From Mariannaea sp. PMI_226 (lineage: Eukaryota; Ascomycota; Sordariomycetes; Hypocreales; Nectriaceae), in NCBI GenBank assembly GCA_024336345.1, contig JANFOG010000006.1, positions 682,001-746,000 on the forward strand: a DNA stretch of 64,000 nt. Reading direction: 5' to 3'. A program made the translations under genes and the position numbers. Below are positions 35,520-47,267 of this stretch, in pieces (position 1 is the first letter of the stretch; the number at the start of each line of letters is the position of its first letter). The notes beneath the pieces are model-generated. The model did no database searches, had not been told where the DNA came from, and was given only the letters and a program-made list of their open reading frames with translations.

Positions 35520-36257
35520 AGCCCTCCCACCCCTATGTGGATTGCAGGCTGGCAAATTTTTTTCATCACTACTGTTTTTTTTTCTGTTTATGAGCCAGGC
35601 GTTTTTGTTCTATCGGCGATACCAATGGCATTTTCTGTGTTTTGATATGGCTACAGATGATATCTTCTGCCAGCAGAGGCAGCATCTGAATTTAGGAGGC
35701 GGGAATGATATGCGTGGAGCTAGGTCCAGGCATTGTCCTCAACAAATCTGTTAGAGGTACAGAATAAGAATTAATCTGACGACTGAATGACCAATTTCTC
35801 TCTTCGTAATCTACTCGTAATCGTAGACGGTGTAATTGCTTCAGACGGTAACCACGAAAACGAATTCAAAAGGCAATACTAATTGTTACAAACCAATGTC
35901 AAGTACATGGTAATGGATAGGTACGGTAGGTGTATATAATTACTGCCTATCGCTGCATGTTCACAGCGACCCGCTGGATGGATACCATGCACGTGACCAT
36001 TTCCATCATCTAGCCATTCAAATGTGGCACAGCCCACCCGCCAGCCTCGTCATCATGGGCCTCAGAGCTGCCTTCATCTCCGACACTACGTCAATTACCT
36101 GTCTTCCACCCTCTAGCACTTCCGCCGGTCGCCTCCTCCCCCATCCTCTTCGCCGACACAGCCTACGCCTTTCTCCATCAAAAGCACCCTCTTGCGCCTG
36201 ATCAACGCGCTTTATCGACCGCACGATCCATTCGTATAACCCCCGAGTTTGATCACC
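35520..36257. other. intergenic between paralog 2 and Vps68 gene
   Basis: 3' flank of the membrane protein gene and promoter of the next gene. No separate gene is visible. Confidence 0.5.
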
Positions 36258-37031
36258 ATGGAAGAGGAGCGTCTTTGGAAGTTTCGACGGCCTGAGTGGC
36301 TTAACAGCATCTGGGCCCGCAACGCCGGTGTCTACGGCGCTGGAGCTCTTGTACGTCTCTCGTATGCGCCTTGAAGTTTACTGGCCCTCCCTCCTCTTTT
36401 GCGGAAGCGTGCAGGAATGTCGCACTGCGATCGGGGAGTCCGCTACTGTAATCCTTCGGCGCATTTTGCCTCTTCTCGCTCTCAAAAGGTTTATCAAAGT
36501 AGCTAACACGCCTCTCCCTTATTTCGCGCATAGTTCTCCATCGCATTCTACGTTATGCTCGATTCCGCCGTCTGGTCTAAGTCCGCACACAACGGCTCCG
36601 ACGTCCACATCAAGTTTGTCGACTGGCTGCCCTTCATCTTCTCCAGCCTGGGCATGCTCATCATCAACTCGGTCGAGAAGCAGCGCCTCAGTGCCGACTC
36701 GTTCAGTTATAGTGGATCTGGTGTCGCATGGAAGGCCCGCGTGGTCCTCTTCCTGGGCTTCGCCGCTCTCGCCGGCGGCATGGCTGGAGGTGTCACCGTG
36801 TTTGTTCTCAAGTTCATCGTCCCCAACGTGGCCATGCCCGCCTTGGGCATGGGTATTGAGAATGTTGTGAGCAATGCTCTGGTCGGCCTCAGGTAAGTGA
36901 TCGGAAGAAATAACATTGCCATTGCCGCAGTTCGAGTACATTGCTAACGCTAGTGATTTTTATTCAGCTCTGTTGTGCTTTGGGTCAGCCAGAACATGGA
37001 GGACGAATACTCGTACAACCTCTCTCTGTAG
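36258..37031 (+). CDS. VPS68: UPF0220 / Vps68-TMEM50 family membrane protein
   Basis: 171 residues in three exons (36258-36350, 36534-36892, 36968-37031). Four hydrophobic segments are visible: GVYGAGALFSIAFYVMLDSA, FVDWLPFIFSSLGMLIINSV, ARVVLFLGFAALAGGMAGG and VGLSSVVLWVSQNMEDEYSY. The spacing and the motifs WLPFIFSSLGMLIINSV and a C-terminal NMEDEYSYNL fit the Vps68/TMEM50 family (PF05255). In yeast, Vps68 acts at endosomes in vacuolar protein sorting together with Vps55. It is part of a housekeeping run with the next two genes. Family identity is confident; the symbol rests on homology to yeast. Confidence 0.88.
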
Positions 37032-37881
37032 ACATGCAGCAAAGTCGTAGCAGATAAGATTGACACAAAGTTTTCCCTCCCACAGACAGCGCATACAAAC
37101 TATGCGATATTGTCTTGGAATTTCGGGTTGTATCATATGGCCTAGTGATTATGACGAGGATAGGGCGTCACATGGGCCATTAGTCAAGATCCTCCCCTCG
37201 TATGTGGTCCAAGCCAACTGCAGTTTAGAATTTGGGGCTTCTTCCGTTTTTTTTGGTTGTTTGATGAGTATTACTCAGAGAATTCATGGGGCACTTGGGC
37301 GTGATAATATTTTAGCGTTAGGCAAATGCATTCGTCGTGTTACTTTTAATTTGTTTCGTCGTGAATTAATGTGAATTAATGAGGGAATGATAATTCATAC
37401 TGGGCGCTTTGAGATAGGCTGGGAAGTGCGTTGACATAACATCAGAAACACGCATGTTTGTGTATGAATACATATACAAATATCTATGTATATGTGTGTT
37501 TGTGTGTCTGTTTATGTATTCTGAGTTAAGTTTCTTTCATTCAAATAGTTTCTGTGCGCAAGCAAGACGGCGGTTATCCATTGGTAGTGATGCATACAAT
37601 ACAGCCAGGCAGAGCCAGCTGCGACTAATAAATGTCGCCTACAGCTCTCCCTTGCCAAATCCCCACCTGCATCCAGAACATACCTACCTACCTTCAGCAC
37701 CAACACAGCGACCTATCTGTATCAGCAATAAACATTGTATCTCACATCTCACCATTTCGTCTCTCCTCACCACCAGTTCCCTCCCCTTCACCGCCCACAC
37801 CCACCAAAACCCAGTCGCACGTGAACAGTCTCCCCTCCCCCCCTCCTTTCTTTGCCTCTAAAAGACCTATTCGCGACCCCC
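37032..37881. other. intergenic, pyrimidine-rich toward 37.8 kb
   Basis: No gene. The last 200 bp are C/T-rich and lead into the ATG at 37882. Confidence 0.45.
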
Positions 37882-38531
37882 ATGGCCGATCGCTCTCGCA
37901 CAGTCGCCACCAATGGCAGCAACGGTGTCGGCGGCGTCGCCCCTCGCACGCGCAACGGTGTTGGTGGAAGCATCCGCCGAAACCTCTTCCAGAGCCAGTT
38001 GACCCGGCGACCCAACGCCAGCTCCCCCGCCTCGGCCGAGACGCTGCATCTCGATGTTGATGTGCTCTCCGATACGTCAGAGATTGTGGTTCGCGACCAG
38101 CACGGCGAGATTGAGCTTGGCGATCCACCCACGCCCATATTTGAGGACGAAGAAGAACTGGGATTTGATCATGGCCAAGAAACTGAGAGTGCGTAGGCCC
38201 CCGATTTCCCTCCCTTCAGCCATTCCCTCACGTTTTACCACGTCGTGTTGTGCTCCAAACATCAATGATATTGTATGCTTACAAGTCACGCAGAGGAACG
38301 ACAGCGATTGGCTGAAGCCGTGAAACATCATCGAATTCATCAACAAAGTAGTGTGCCAGATCAACCCCAAGGTTTGCCACCCAATGCCCCGCTCGTTTCT
38401 CATATTACGTAGTCGCTAAATACGTCCTTCTAGAACTCCTCGAAGCCGTCAAGGCAAGCCTCAGAGCCAAAGTTGCGGCTCTTGCTGAGGACAACTGGAT
38501 GTTCGAAAGGGAAGAGCACTCCCGCGGGTAG
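37882..38531 (+). CDS. small conserved-looking protein of unknown function
   Basis: 160 residues in three exons (37882-38188, 38294-38371, 38434-38531). The N-terminal half is rich in Ser, Gly and Asn (NGVGGVAPRTRNGVGGSIRR), with an acidic stretch (FEDEEELGFDHGQETE). The C-terminal half is a probable helix or coiled coil (KERQRLAEAVKHHRIHQQ ... QELLEAVKASLRAKVAALAE) ending in DNWMFEREEHSRG. Splice phases join cleanly and the C-terminal helix is protein-like, so a real gene is likely. It converges with GET4 only about 100 bp away. The family is not recognised; a nuclear or adaptor role would be a guess. Confidence 0.65.
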
Positions 38532-38632
38532 CCATGACACTCATCTGCCTACCTTATGCAACGCCCCGCTGTCTATCATTTTTCTTCCAGAGAAGGCGGC
38601 AACTATGATACAATAAATAAAGGACCCGACCA

Positions 38633-39701
38633 TTAATCCAATCCCTCCGGCGCAGGGGCATCCAGACCCCGCGGGGCATTTCTCCGCTGCTGCTGAGGCG
38701 CAGGAGAAGGCGCACCCCCACCGAACAGTCCGCTCATCATATCCATCAGAGGATTGCTCTTGCGAGGCTGGGCGATTCCAAAATACATCTCGCCAATCAT
38801 CTGCAGCGCGTCACCCCAGTTCTCGGCCTCGTTAATCTGCGTGGCATACTTGGACACAAGCCCCTTGTAGAGCTCGGGAGTGGCGCGTTGCACAGCCATG
38901 AGGAGGAAGCCGAGGAAGTTGAGGAGCGGTAGGCTAGGGAACACGCGAATATCACCGTTAGAAGCTGCCACGTCCTGGACACCGAGAGTAGGGACATCCT
39001 CGCTCAAGGTGCTGGTAAATAGGCGGTAGCAAGTGTTTGCGGCACGCACGTTGCCGACAAGAAGGTAAGGCAGCACGGCCCGGCCAGCGAACAAGCCTGC
39101 CTCATGAGGTTGCCCCTCCTTGTACCAAGTATATTCCATCTTAGTCAAAACCTCGGGAGAGTCCTTGGTTCCCAGTATCAGATGTCTCTCTGCCTCGTAC
39201 GTGTCGTGCTCTTCGGCGTAAAGCGATCCCGCAACGTGGTGAAGTTCGGGGTCGCCAGCCGGGAATTCTCCAAGCTTGGCTGACCATCTGTCACATGCCT
39301 TTTGTCAGCGCCGAACTGTCCTATCCAGATGTCCCACCTTGACTGTAGAAGCGAGGTACTCACCCAATCATGTCTCCAACAAACTTCTTCCTGGTAGGCT
39401 CCTCCGGATCGAAAAGGCGCAGGCAGTTCAGAAGCCGACCCTTGGAAACGCTGTCGGGCTTGAGCTGGGCCTGGTTGTAGACGTCGACCAGCATGATGCA
39501 CAAGTCGCCTCCACTGCCACCCTGGCCAGCGCGAAGTAGAGACTCTGCGACATCTGCGAGGATATTGATGGCCTCGGGCCACTGGGACTTGTTGATGTAG
39601 CGTTTCGCCGCGACACGGGTTTGCTGCTGGGCCTCGTAGTAGTCGCACTCGAGAATCTTGTTTCTCAAGCGGTTGACAATGGCCTGGACCTTGGTCGTCA
39701 T
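38633..39701 (-). CDS. GET4: Get4-like tail-anchored protein insertion factor
   Basis: 330 residues in two exons (39701-39364, 39287-38633). Get4 forms a complex with Get5 in the cytosol that passes tail-anchored proteins from Sgt2 to Get3 for insertion into the ER. Helical-repeat sequence throughout: YYEAQQQTRVAAKRYINKSQ near the N-terminus, then AINILADVAESLLRAGQGGS, DPELHHVAGSLYAEE and GDALQMIGEMYFGIAQPR. The Get4/TRC35 family (PF04190) has this length and pattern. The C-terminus ends in a Gly/Pro/Gln-rich tail (LFGGGAPSPAPQQQRRN). Convergent with the small gene at 37882. Identity is confident. Confidence 0.93.
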
Positions 39702-40034
39702 GTTGAAGGAGTGGGCGTGGAAGGAAGGCGAGGGAGGGGGAGAGAGAAGAAGTGTCGGCCGGGGAGTAATCGCAAGACGACGAGGAAGGCTATAACGGGG
39801 AGAGTGGGTTAAGGCGAGCTCCCAGTGTCAAAGATATCGATGACGGCTTTAGCTCGTGAGGATTGGGAATTGGTTTGGAGGGGTTGGCCGCAAGGCTCCA
39901 TGGAAAGTCCAAGCTCCTGGATTTAACGTGTTACCCCACAAGTTGCACAACAGGTGCTTGCTGTTACAGAGTATGCCTTATAAACCAAGATACTTGTCAC
40001 AGTGTCCAAAATCAGCATGGTTGCGCTGTCCACA
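39702..40034. other. intergenic between GET4 and tRNA gene
   Basis: Short spacer containing the GET4 promoter; no other feature is visible. Confidence 0.5.
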
Positions 40035-40105
40035 GCGCGAATGGTTTAGTGGTAAAATGCGGGCTTCCCATGCCTGTGCCCCGGGTTCGATTCCCGGTTC
40101 GCGCA
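40035..40105 (+). tRNA. tRNA-Gly (anticodon CCC)
   Basis: 71 nt, no intron. The acceptor stem GCGCGAA pairs perfectly with TTCGCGC. The D arm is GTTT-AGTGGTA-AAAT, and the anticodon stem CGGGC/GCCTG encloses the loop TTCCCAT with anticodon CCC. The T arm CCGGG-TTCGATT-CCCGG carries the B box. A run of six T at 40112-40117 is a typical RNA polymerase III stop. Confidence 0.95.
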
Positions 40106-40111
40106 CATTGA

Positions 40112-40117
40112 TTTTTT
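40112..40117 (+). terminator. RNA polymerase III terminator of tRNA-Gly
   Basis: Six consecutive T, seven bases after the tRNA discriminator base. Confidence 0.8.
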
Positions 40118-42621
40118 GTCTGTTCCAACAAAGCCTTCCTTTTTTTTCTTTGCTCAGAAGGTAGAGGTTCTGAATTCGCACTTTGCTCTCTAGTTTGGCA
40201 GAATATATATATATATATACACTGGCGTTTCATGGAAAGATTCGTTGCGGTGATGAAAGCGTGGCCAAACAAATAGCCTTCACTCACTGCGGACATTTGG
40301 AGGAACTGAACCAGCATGGCTATATCAAAGTACTGCTGGTAGATTACGCTTTTTTTTTTTTTTTTTCAGTCAGTGCTCGGTCCAACTGTTCAGTACATTG
40401 GTGTCCATGTTTGATTGTTGTTGGTTAGAAGTACTCAGGAAGGCCAGGCCTGTCATACAAGGTTACGTGGTCTGGTCTTCAATCGTGGCCTGGATCTGAC
40501 CGGGATTGTGCAAACCCTGAAGCGTAAGCGGTGTATGTAAGACGGGACGGCACAAGGGTTCATTATTCATGAGACCTAAAAGAAAAGAAAAGAAAAGAGA
40601 TGGGAAGAAAAGATGCATTGAGGAAACGAAACATGCAGATGCTAGCTAGAGACATTATAAAACTTCTAATTAGGGCCAATTGCTAGGTGAGAAGGGACAT
40701 GTCTCAGGCAGAGGTACCGACTTAATGCCAAGGGTGAGTGGGAGGATGTCGCGGATGATTTGAAGGCCAATCAACTTGTTCGAGCGACAAACAGTAAGTA
40801 TGTCGTCAAGATGTAAAGGGAACCATGGTCTCTCTCTGTGATGGGGTGTCTATGATGCAGAAGAAATCGTGGACATGCATATAATAATAGGTTACACATT
40901 TGTACATGGAAAACGTCGTGCTTCCAAGCTGCTTCTAAGGCTTCAATCTGAAACTGCATACACGCGTACTGCACTGTCCTCGTGAGATTAAAAAGATTGC
41001 CGAGGAGGGTGTCAATCGATCAATCAATCAATCTAATCCATCCTTCATCTCAGCAGGAAGCAGCACGCGGCCACATTTGTTAAGGGTGTAGTGGTAGCAG
41101 CCCGGCCACCGTCATTGCGAAATGAAGTTGAGTGGTCATGTAGCTCTGGCGAAGGATCCATATATGCAAGACTCATCACTATCACATCTGCCCAGTGCAA
41201 CTCGGGCTAGGCGTGGAAACCAATTTGGGCTTCCCCGGGAGAAATATTGAAATGGATGTCCGTTTTGCGCTTGTGCAGACTGCGTACAGTGCTACTAAAC
41301 TCGATTGGATGGCATTCTGGGACCTGGTCCGCGCGCCTGCGGTAAATTTGTTTGCTGGCGCTTTTGTAAAAACGTTCCGGCTGGACGATGGATCCGCGAG
41401 TTAGCCGAGCCTGCAGAGCGAGCGAAGGCTTTTGACTCAAAGTTGAAAACCGAAGTTGATTACTCTGCTCTGACGATGTCTTGTGCAGTAGGTCTGGTGG
41501 ATATTAACCATCAAGCAAGAATCTTGAGGAAGGCCTTCTCTACCTCCGTTATGTAATTAACCACCTACTTACATTGCAATATTGGGTACACTGATATCTA
41601 CTGTAATGTGCACATTTTCAACCTCTTCTTTGACCAACAAATCAATCAGTGCAGCAACCACGAGCCCAACGGCCGACCCAACCAACAGCCTGCTCATTAG
41701 CTATCCTCTGTCCTTGAAACAAGCCTTACCGAACGGGCGCAACCCTCCGACAAAGCAAGAGCGTTTTCTGAACTGGCAGGTTGGGAGGGCCGCGACAACT
41801 GGCCGGCGTCTGCAAGACCACTCGGTGACGTCTGATTTGACGATGACATCTCATGGACCCTCCTCCATGCAAGTGCAAGGCCCCCCCGGTCACCCTCCAC
41901 GACCTTTAACCGCCGAGCAGGTTACCCGTTCAGCTCTGATTGGAGGTGGCGAGAACCTCAACCCCAGCGAGTCATTCCGTCCATTGTCCCTCCTATTGGC
42001 TTTCTCCATGTTGCTATTCTCGTCATTTACTCTCAGTCCTTTCCACATTCGCCCTCCCCCCTCTACACAGTAACCCCCCCCATGCCTCTTGAGCGACTAT
42101 CTGTCCTATGAGGTTGTCGCATCTCCCGCCTTGGCCCGCTTACATCTGTAGATCTGCCTCGAAATTGAACAAACTAATGCAAGCAACCATGTCCGTCGTG
42201 GTTATTCCCAGCCGCCTCTCTCCCCCCGAAAGAAGATTTGGCCCGCCTTGAAGTTTTGCCCAAGGTAGTCTGCAGTCGTTCATAAACCAGGCTATTGCTT
42301 TCTACATGCAGCCTTTTGTCTTTTGGTGTATAGAAGTCCTGGTTCTCCTTGCTTCTGTTCTGTGTCCCCCTTCTCATTGACGTCTCTGGGAGCTGGTTTC
42401 CTTAAACCCTTCCGGTGTTCCCTTATTTCTTCCCTTTTTCTCTTGTCTGGACTCTGGACTTGGAGGCGTCATTCGGGATTCTTCGGTTCTGTCATGCTGG
42501 GCACGATCTCCTTACTTCGTGCCGTCTTCTTCTCGCCCTGACCTCACCGGTCATCATCTCTTCTCGTTTCCTGTACCAGGCCCAGTCGAACCCGTTGGCT
42601 GGTTGAGTTCTATCTTCCAAC
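40118..42621. other. long intergenic region before membrane paralog 3
   Basis: About 2.5 kb with an (AT)n run near 40205-40220, a T run near 40351, (AAAAG)n near 40578-40599 and (AATC)n near 41018-41033. The pyrimidine-rich part from about 42000 is the likely promoter and leader of the gene at 42622. No gene is supported. Confidence 0.5.
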
Positions 42622-44441
42622 ATGTGGCAATTCAGTCTACGGCGGAGCCTCTTGGCTTCATTACTCTTCGTCGCATCTATTCACGCTTTACAAGTCACAC
42701 CAGGCTCTGACTGTGAGGCTCTCTGCACTGACGCTTCCGCCGACTCGGACTCGACCAATGTCAACTCGACGGATATTTCATGTGTAGACAGCAGCTTCAC
42801 GAAAACAGGGAAGGGTATCAAGTACAAGAACTGCCTCAACTGTCTACAAAATAGTAATGCTACTCATGGAGATGACAGCGATGTCTCCGCCTTCCTCTGT
42901 ATGCAAATCCTCTCCAAGCCCCAGTCCATTTATCTTCATATATATAGACCTATTCCCCTACGCATGTCTAACTCTCACTCTAGACAATATCCGATACGCT
43001 TTCGACGTGTGCATCTTCTCCTACCCTGAGGAACCATCAACTGGCACTATCAATTCACCATGCAACATCGACGGAGCGTGCGCCCCTCTTGGGAAAGCCC
43101 TGAAAACGTCACTACTCAACATGACTGTTGACGACCAATTCGATTACTGTGAGGCTGGTAGCTCGGCCATGTCAGGAGGAAGCTATGGTTCCTGCATCAG
43201 TTGCCTGCAGACAACAACTAGCCAGACGTACTTCTCAAACTGTGAGTATATGGTTGCTTGATGCCTTTTTTTCTGCCAGACTTTGAAATGAAACTGACAC
43301 CTTCATCCCTTTAGTCCTGGTGGCTCTTCGAGCAGGCTGTGTGCAGCGCCCCAAGGCTGGTGCCCTCATAGGCCTCAACAGCACAATCTTTACATCCACG
43401 GTTGCGAACATCACCAACCCCGCCACCAGCACAGCACTTCCCGGTGATGGAGGAGCCCCTGTTGGAGCAATGACTACCGGAGCCATTGTTGGTATTGCGA
43501 TTGGCTGCGTCCTGGCCTTTATCAGTGCAGCTGGTCTCTTGTTCATCTACTGCCGGAAAAACCGCCGTGAGCGCTTGCAAATCGACTCTCCCCCACCAGA
43601 CGCGTCAATGAATCAGTATGCTGGCATCCGAAAGGGTCCCATCTTCGCCGATCAGGCACCGAGATCTCTCCACTCGTACAGCAAATCCGAGTCCTTCAGC
43701 CACGGCGGTGGTATATCCAATGGACAGTTTTACGACAAGCTAGAGGCAGAAGGCAAGCAGCCTACTAACTACTACCAGCTGCCACGCAAGACGAGACATG
43801 CTCCCTCGAGTAGTCTTCCAGCACACCACGCATATATTCCGCAGGTGGCCAGCCGCAACCTTGCGTCACACTCGTCTCCCATGTCAGCCTTGGGCATTTC
43901 TATGGACAACTCGTATCGTCTCCAACCCTATGTTCCAGCAGCTGCGGGATCTCGCGTCGATCCTAACTATTTCTCTTCCAACTTCGTCGCTCACGGCACT
44001 GGCCCCGAAGTCAACGATTCGCAACCTTGGAACCAGAAGCCGGATGAAGTCTCAGGGCCTCTGCCAACTGCTGTTGCTGCTCCGCCTCCTCCTCCGCCTC
44101 CTCCACCGCCGCCTCCTCCCCCAGTCGCTTCCAAGGTCCCGGCCCTCAGCCTCCCATCCCTGGCCAAGTTCAAGCTGCCCAAGAAATACACCCCCCCTAA
44201 TGTGCTGGGCATAACTGAGGCGTCTGCACAGAGTGTCGAGAAGCACGATCAGGAGCACTCTGAGCTGAACATCTCGAGGCCGGTCGCAGTACTGGATTCG
44301 AGGTTTCAGGACAAGCCCTTGCAGGGCGGACAGGTGCTTGCGACGGAGGCACCCGCTTACTTTGCAAAGTATCTGTCTACGGGGAAGAAGAAGTCCCCCA
44401 TGAAGAGCGGGAACAGCAGCAACAGTAAAATTCTGTGGTGA
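42622..44441 (+). CDS. cysteine-rich single-pass membrane protein, paralog 3, with polyproline tail
   Basis: 553 residues in three exons (42622-42898, 42984-43241, 43315-44441). A signal peptide (SLLASLLFVASIHA) is followed by the shared 12-cysteine ectodomain: SDCEALC, DISC, KNCLNC, LYNIRYAFDVC, SPC, GACAPL, FDYC, SCISC and LRAGCVQRP. Both introns fall at the same codons and phase as in the gene at 374. The transmembrane helix AIVGIAIGCVLAFISAAGLL and a RKNRRER stop-transfer precede a cytoplasmic tail of about 310 residues, the longest of the three. The tail holds an uninterrupted proline run from a CCT/CCG repeat (about 44087-44123), a type of sequence that can bind profilin, SH3 or WW domains. 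A link from the cell surface to the actin or signalling machinery is conceivable but inferred. Confidence 0.88.
44087..44123 (+). repeat. proline-coding CCN repeat
   Basis: Trinucleotide-like CCT/CCG repeat in frame within paralog 3, encoding about a dozen consecutive prolines. Probably length-polymorphic. Confidence 0.75.
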
Positions 44442-44720
44442 TGTGTGTTAAGGGTAATGAATTCTTCTTGGGAGGCTACAATTTGATTTAATGTCCTGGA
44501 ATGGATAGTACATATAGCATGGAGTTTGGAATGGTGGGACGGCCTTGATCTGGTTATTTGGGTCACAGTATATATACATATTCTTCTTCATGCAATGCCA
44601 CACTAGAGTCGAGGGACGGAACAAGGTAGCATTGTTGCCATGAAATAATTTATTCAGTTTCTTGTTTCTCAATCAAGTTCCATAATCATTTACAATGTAC
44701 TATTATTCTTCTTCTCAATC

Positions 44721-45915
44721 TCAACCCAAGCGGTGTCCTTGACCTCGGGTTCTCCACGAATCAGGGAGAGGACCCCTCGACGCACCTGAGCTGCTGCCTG
44801 CAGGGCCTGGGCCTGGGTTACGGATTGCCGTACCAAAACCTCGCTCAATGATAGGCGACTGCATAAGACGATCAAGGAACGGGGGTGTAGCAAGTAGGTT
44901 GGGACCGCCGCCAAACTCGGGCCAGATTCGGGACAGGAAATCGTAAAGGTGAGCGGCTACGAAGCCCTCAAGCTGGAGGAGTATGTTCATGGCGCCGCCG
45001 GGCATGAGCAAGTTGATAAGAATCATGCAAATGGGCGTCAACTGGGCAGGGATGGTAATGAAATAAAAGGTAGCCTTCATGCCTCGTTGATCTTGGGTCA
45101 CAGTGTACGCCATGGATAAGACTAGAGCGCTCAGGAAGGTGTAGAAGGGTAGATCAGCAAAATAGTTGATCGTCTATAGCAAATGGCGTTAATACCAAAT
45201 CACATTAGGACAAGGAGAAGCAATGCCAAAGTAAAAGAAAAATTAGGATTTCTAGGATAGAAATGTAGGGAGCAAAAAAAAACCACTCGAGTGAATAGAG
45301 AACCACACGAGCCATCCATATGACATCCCACCATGCCTACACCTCAGAACGACCCGGAATGCGAATGATGGGTCGACCGAAGTGCAGGGGTAATCTTCCT
45401 CATTTCCAGGAACCGTGATAGTAGTAGAGGCATAACACTATCCGGGCAGATATATGAGGGGGAGTAGTAGGGCAAAGGGGAAAGACAAGAGAACATTGCA
45501 CAAAACGAATGGGCCTATGTAGCTTACCAATATGGTTCCACCAACGAATATCAGATACCAGACAAGATCAGCCTTACGCGGGAAGCGTGGGTTGCCAATT
45601 TCCATCTGGGCCAGGTAATGGTAGAGGAAGTACGAGTCAAACAGCAGGCCGAGGCCACCACCAGTGACCAGGAATGAGGTTACGGGACGCCATATTTGGG
45701 GAGGGATTTGCCACAAGAAGCTGGGATGATGAATGAAATAAAAGGCCGGTAGGAACTTTAGCTGGATTGCGACAGATAGAGTCGCGGCGACAGTAGTCAG
45801 AGTCCTGAGGAATCGAGTTAGAATGGTCATAGACGATTAGGTGAGGGGAGTTGCATGAAGCTTACCTTGCAACGGGTGGAAGCTGCCAGTAGGTATCCAG
45901 CATGCTCTCGGCCAT
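44721..45915 (-). CDS. DER1: Derlin (Der1-like) ER-associated degradation protein
   Basis: 259 residues in three exons (45915-45866, 45804-45528, 45173-44721). The 354 bp second intron is long for this window. Derlins are rhomboid-like pseudoproteases of the ER membrane that help move misfolded proteins to the cytosol. Visible signatures are the N-terminus (MLDTYWQLPPVART), the pre-TM1 region with IQLKFLPAFYFI, QIWRPVTSFLVTGG (the WR motif), FDSYFLYHYLAQMEIG and TINYFADLPFY. The C-terminus is cytosolic, with LYDFLSRIWPEFGGG and a Gly/Pro/Ser-rich tail. Convergent with membrane paralog 3, divergent from the small gene at 46641. The family is sure; DER1 versus DFM1 orthology is less so. Confidence 0.9.
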
Positions 45916-46640
45916 ATTGGGCAACTTTGCTCAATGGTACGAGGGTATGAGAATGTCTAGTATAGTTGACCAGGAAGAAATAGCAAAATTCAGAAAAGCA
46001 CCATCAAACACCAGCAGCAGGAGAGACAGCAGGTGGAAAGATGGTGGTTTTATGAAGGAAAAGAAAAACACGGTCTTAAAACAAAGCTCTGGGTGAAGTG
46101 GCACCCTGCAACGAATTTCTCATCGTTGATGCTTGCGTGTCATCTTTTGTTTTCGGAGTAAGAGATGGACATGGAAGAAATTGGAAGACAGGACGTGGCT
46201 ATAAAGGAAAAAAAATTACAGGTGTGGAAACCACTGCTTCGGCGGAGCAACAGTGTGGAGACCGGGTAAAGCCATTGGCCGAGCCTCCGTGAGATGCGGC
46301 TGAGGCTTGACTGCCTGTGGCTGATGACGAACCGTGAGGCTGGTGCAAACTTGAAGGCTAGAGTCGAAAAAAAAAAGACAGGCTGGGCATTGGAGCGAGT
46401 GGGATTGCTCGGCATTGGGCTACGAATCGTTGACGCAGTAAAGTGAGCTAAACTGGGGTGGGAACTTGCTCGTCTTGTAATAATCGTATGAGCAACTCCC
46501 AGGGCTGCACATCATCCTTGTAAATTGTAAATACCGTTTGTTCTGTTCCTGGCATTCCAATCCGGCACCGCCAATTGTACAGAGTATCATCACCAAATTT
46601 CACTTCCACCCTTGCGCGCCACAAGCTCGCAGTAGCTACA
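45916..46640. other. divergent promoter region
   Basis: 725 bp between Derlin and a small membrane protein gene, transcribed apart. A minus-strand frame at 46140-46415 lacks protein-like features. Confidence 0.45.
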
Positions 46641-47060
46641 ATGCACAGCAGCGATGGCATGAGGGGCGAGGAGGCGACCAATGCCGCCCAGGAGGCCACA
46701 AAGGGAGGTCTGATGGGAGCAGCTAAATGGGGAGTAGGCGCTGCCATCCTCGGCGCGGCGGGATATTTCTGGTCACCTTTGTATCGAGGAACGACTATTC
46801 AATTCAAAGTGTATGATCTCATCCTATATGGATATTCTCTTCCTTTTTTCCTTTTCTTCCTCGTTAGCTCAAAGCTCACATTGCTTTCAAGGTACTTGCA
46901 GATGTCAGGTATGGTCTTGGGAGGTATGATCGAGGCCGACTGGTCTTTGCGGCGGTATGAACAGGAAATGAGGGTGCGAAGGAGGTTGATGCGAGAGAAG
47001 ACAAAATGGGAGCAATACGAGGCTGAAATCGCAAAAGAGAACCAGAAAGGAGGTAACTAG
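46641..47060 (+). CDS. small conserved fungal membrane protein, function unknown
   Basis: 112 residues in two exons (46641-46810, 46892-47060). An Ala/Gly-rich amphipathic start (EATNAAQEATKGGLMGAAKW) leads into one or two short hydrophobic segments (GVGAAILGAAGYFWSPLY and VYLQMSGMVLGGMIEA) separated by RGTTIQFK. A highly charged helix follows (RRYEQEMRVRRRLMREKTKW). I recall similar short proteins across filamentous ascomycetes. The topology suggests a mitochondrial inner-membrane or similar organellar location, which is inference. The intron joins VYLQ cleanly in phase. It converges with RFC4 about 200 bp downstream. Confidence 0.75.
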   Translation: MHSSDGMRGEEATNAAQEATKGGLMGAAKWGVGAAILGAAGYFWSPLYRGTTIQFKVYDLILYGYSLPFFLFFLVSSKLTLLSRYLQMSGMVLGGMIEADWSLRRYEQEMRVRRRLMREKTKWEQYEAEIAKENQKGGN

Positions 47061-47267
47061 GATGCATGGTTCCTCTCTGCAACAGGATAATGAAGGAACT
47101 TCATCATGTACTATCACATCAAGAAAGAAAGCAGCCCCTAAGCTGGCAATGTATAACACACACATCTCGGTTGTTGTCATATTTTTTTAATCCTCATTGG
47201 TATAGATTCCTTCCAACTCCAACGCCAAAATATGCCTCTATCAAACGCCTTGAGACCTATTCTATTC

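Noticed and set aside
36519..36941. 140-codon antisense frame opposite the Vps68-type gene
   Set aside because: Shadow of a real gene in another frame with no independent evidence.
41582..42073. 163-codon plus-strand frame upstream of membrane paralog 3
   Set aside because: It lies in the pyrimidine-rich probable promoter and leader; Pro/Ser/Leu-rich by composition, with no domain.
46140..46415. 91-codon minus-strand frame upstream of the Derlin gene
   Set aside because: Ser/Phe-rich composition and a position in the divergent promoter; it does not join the Derlin gene by any splice.
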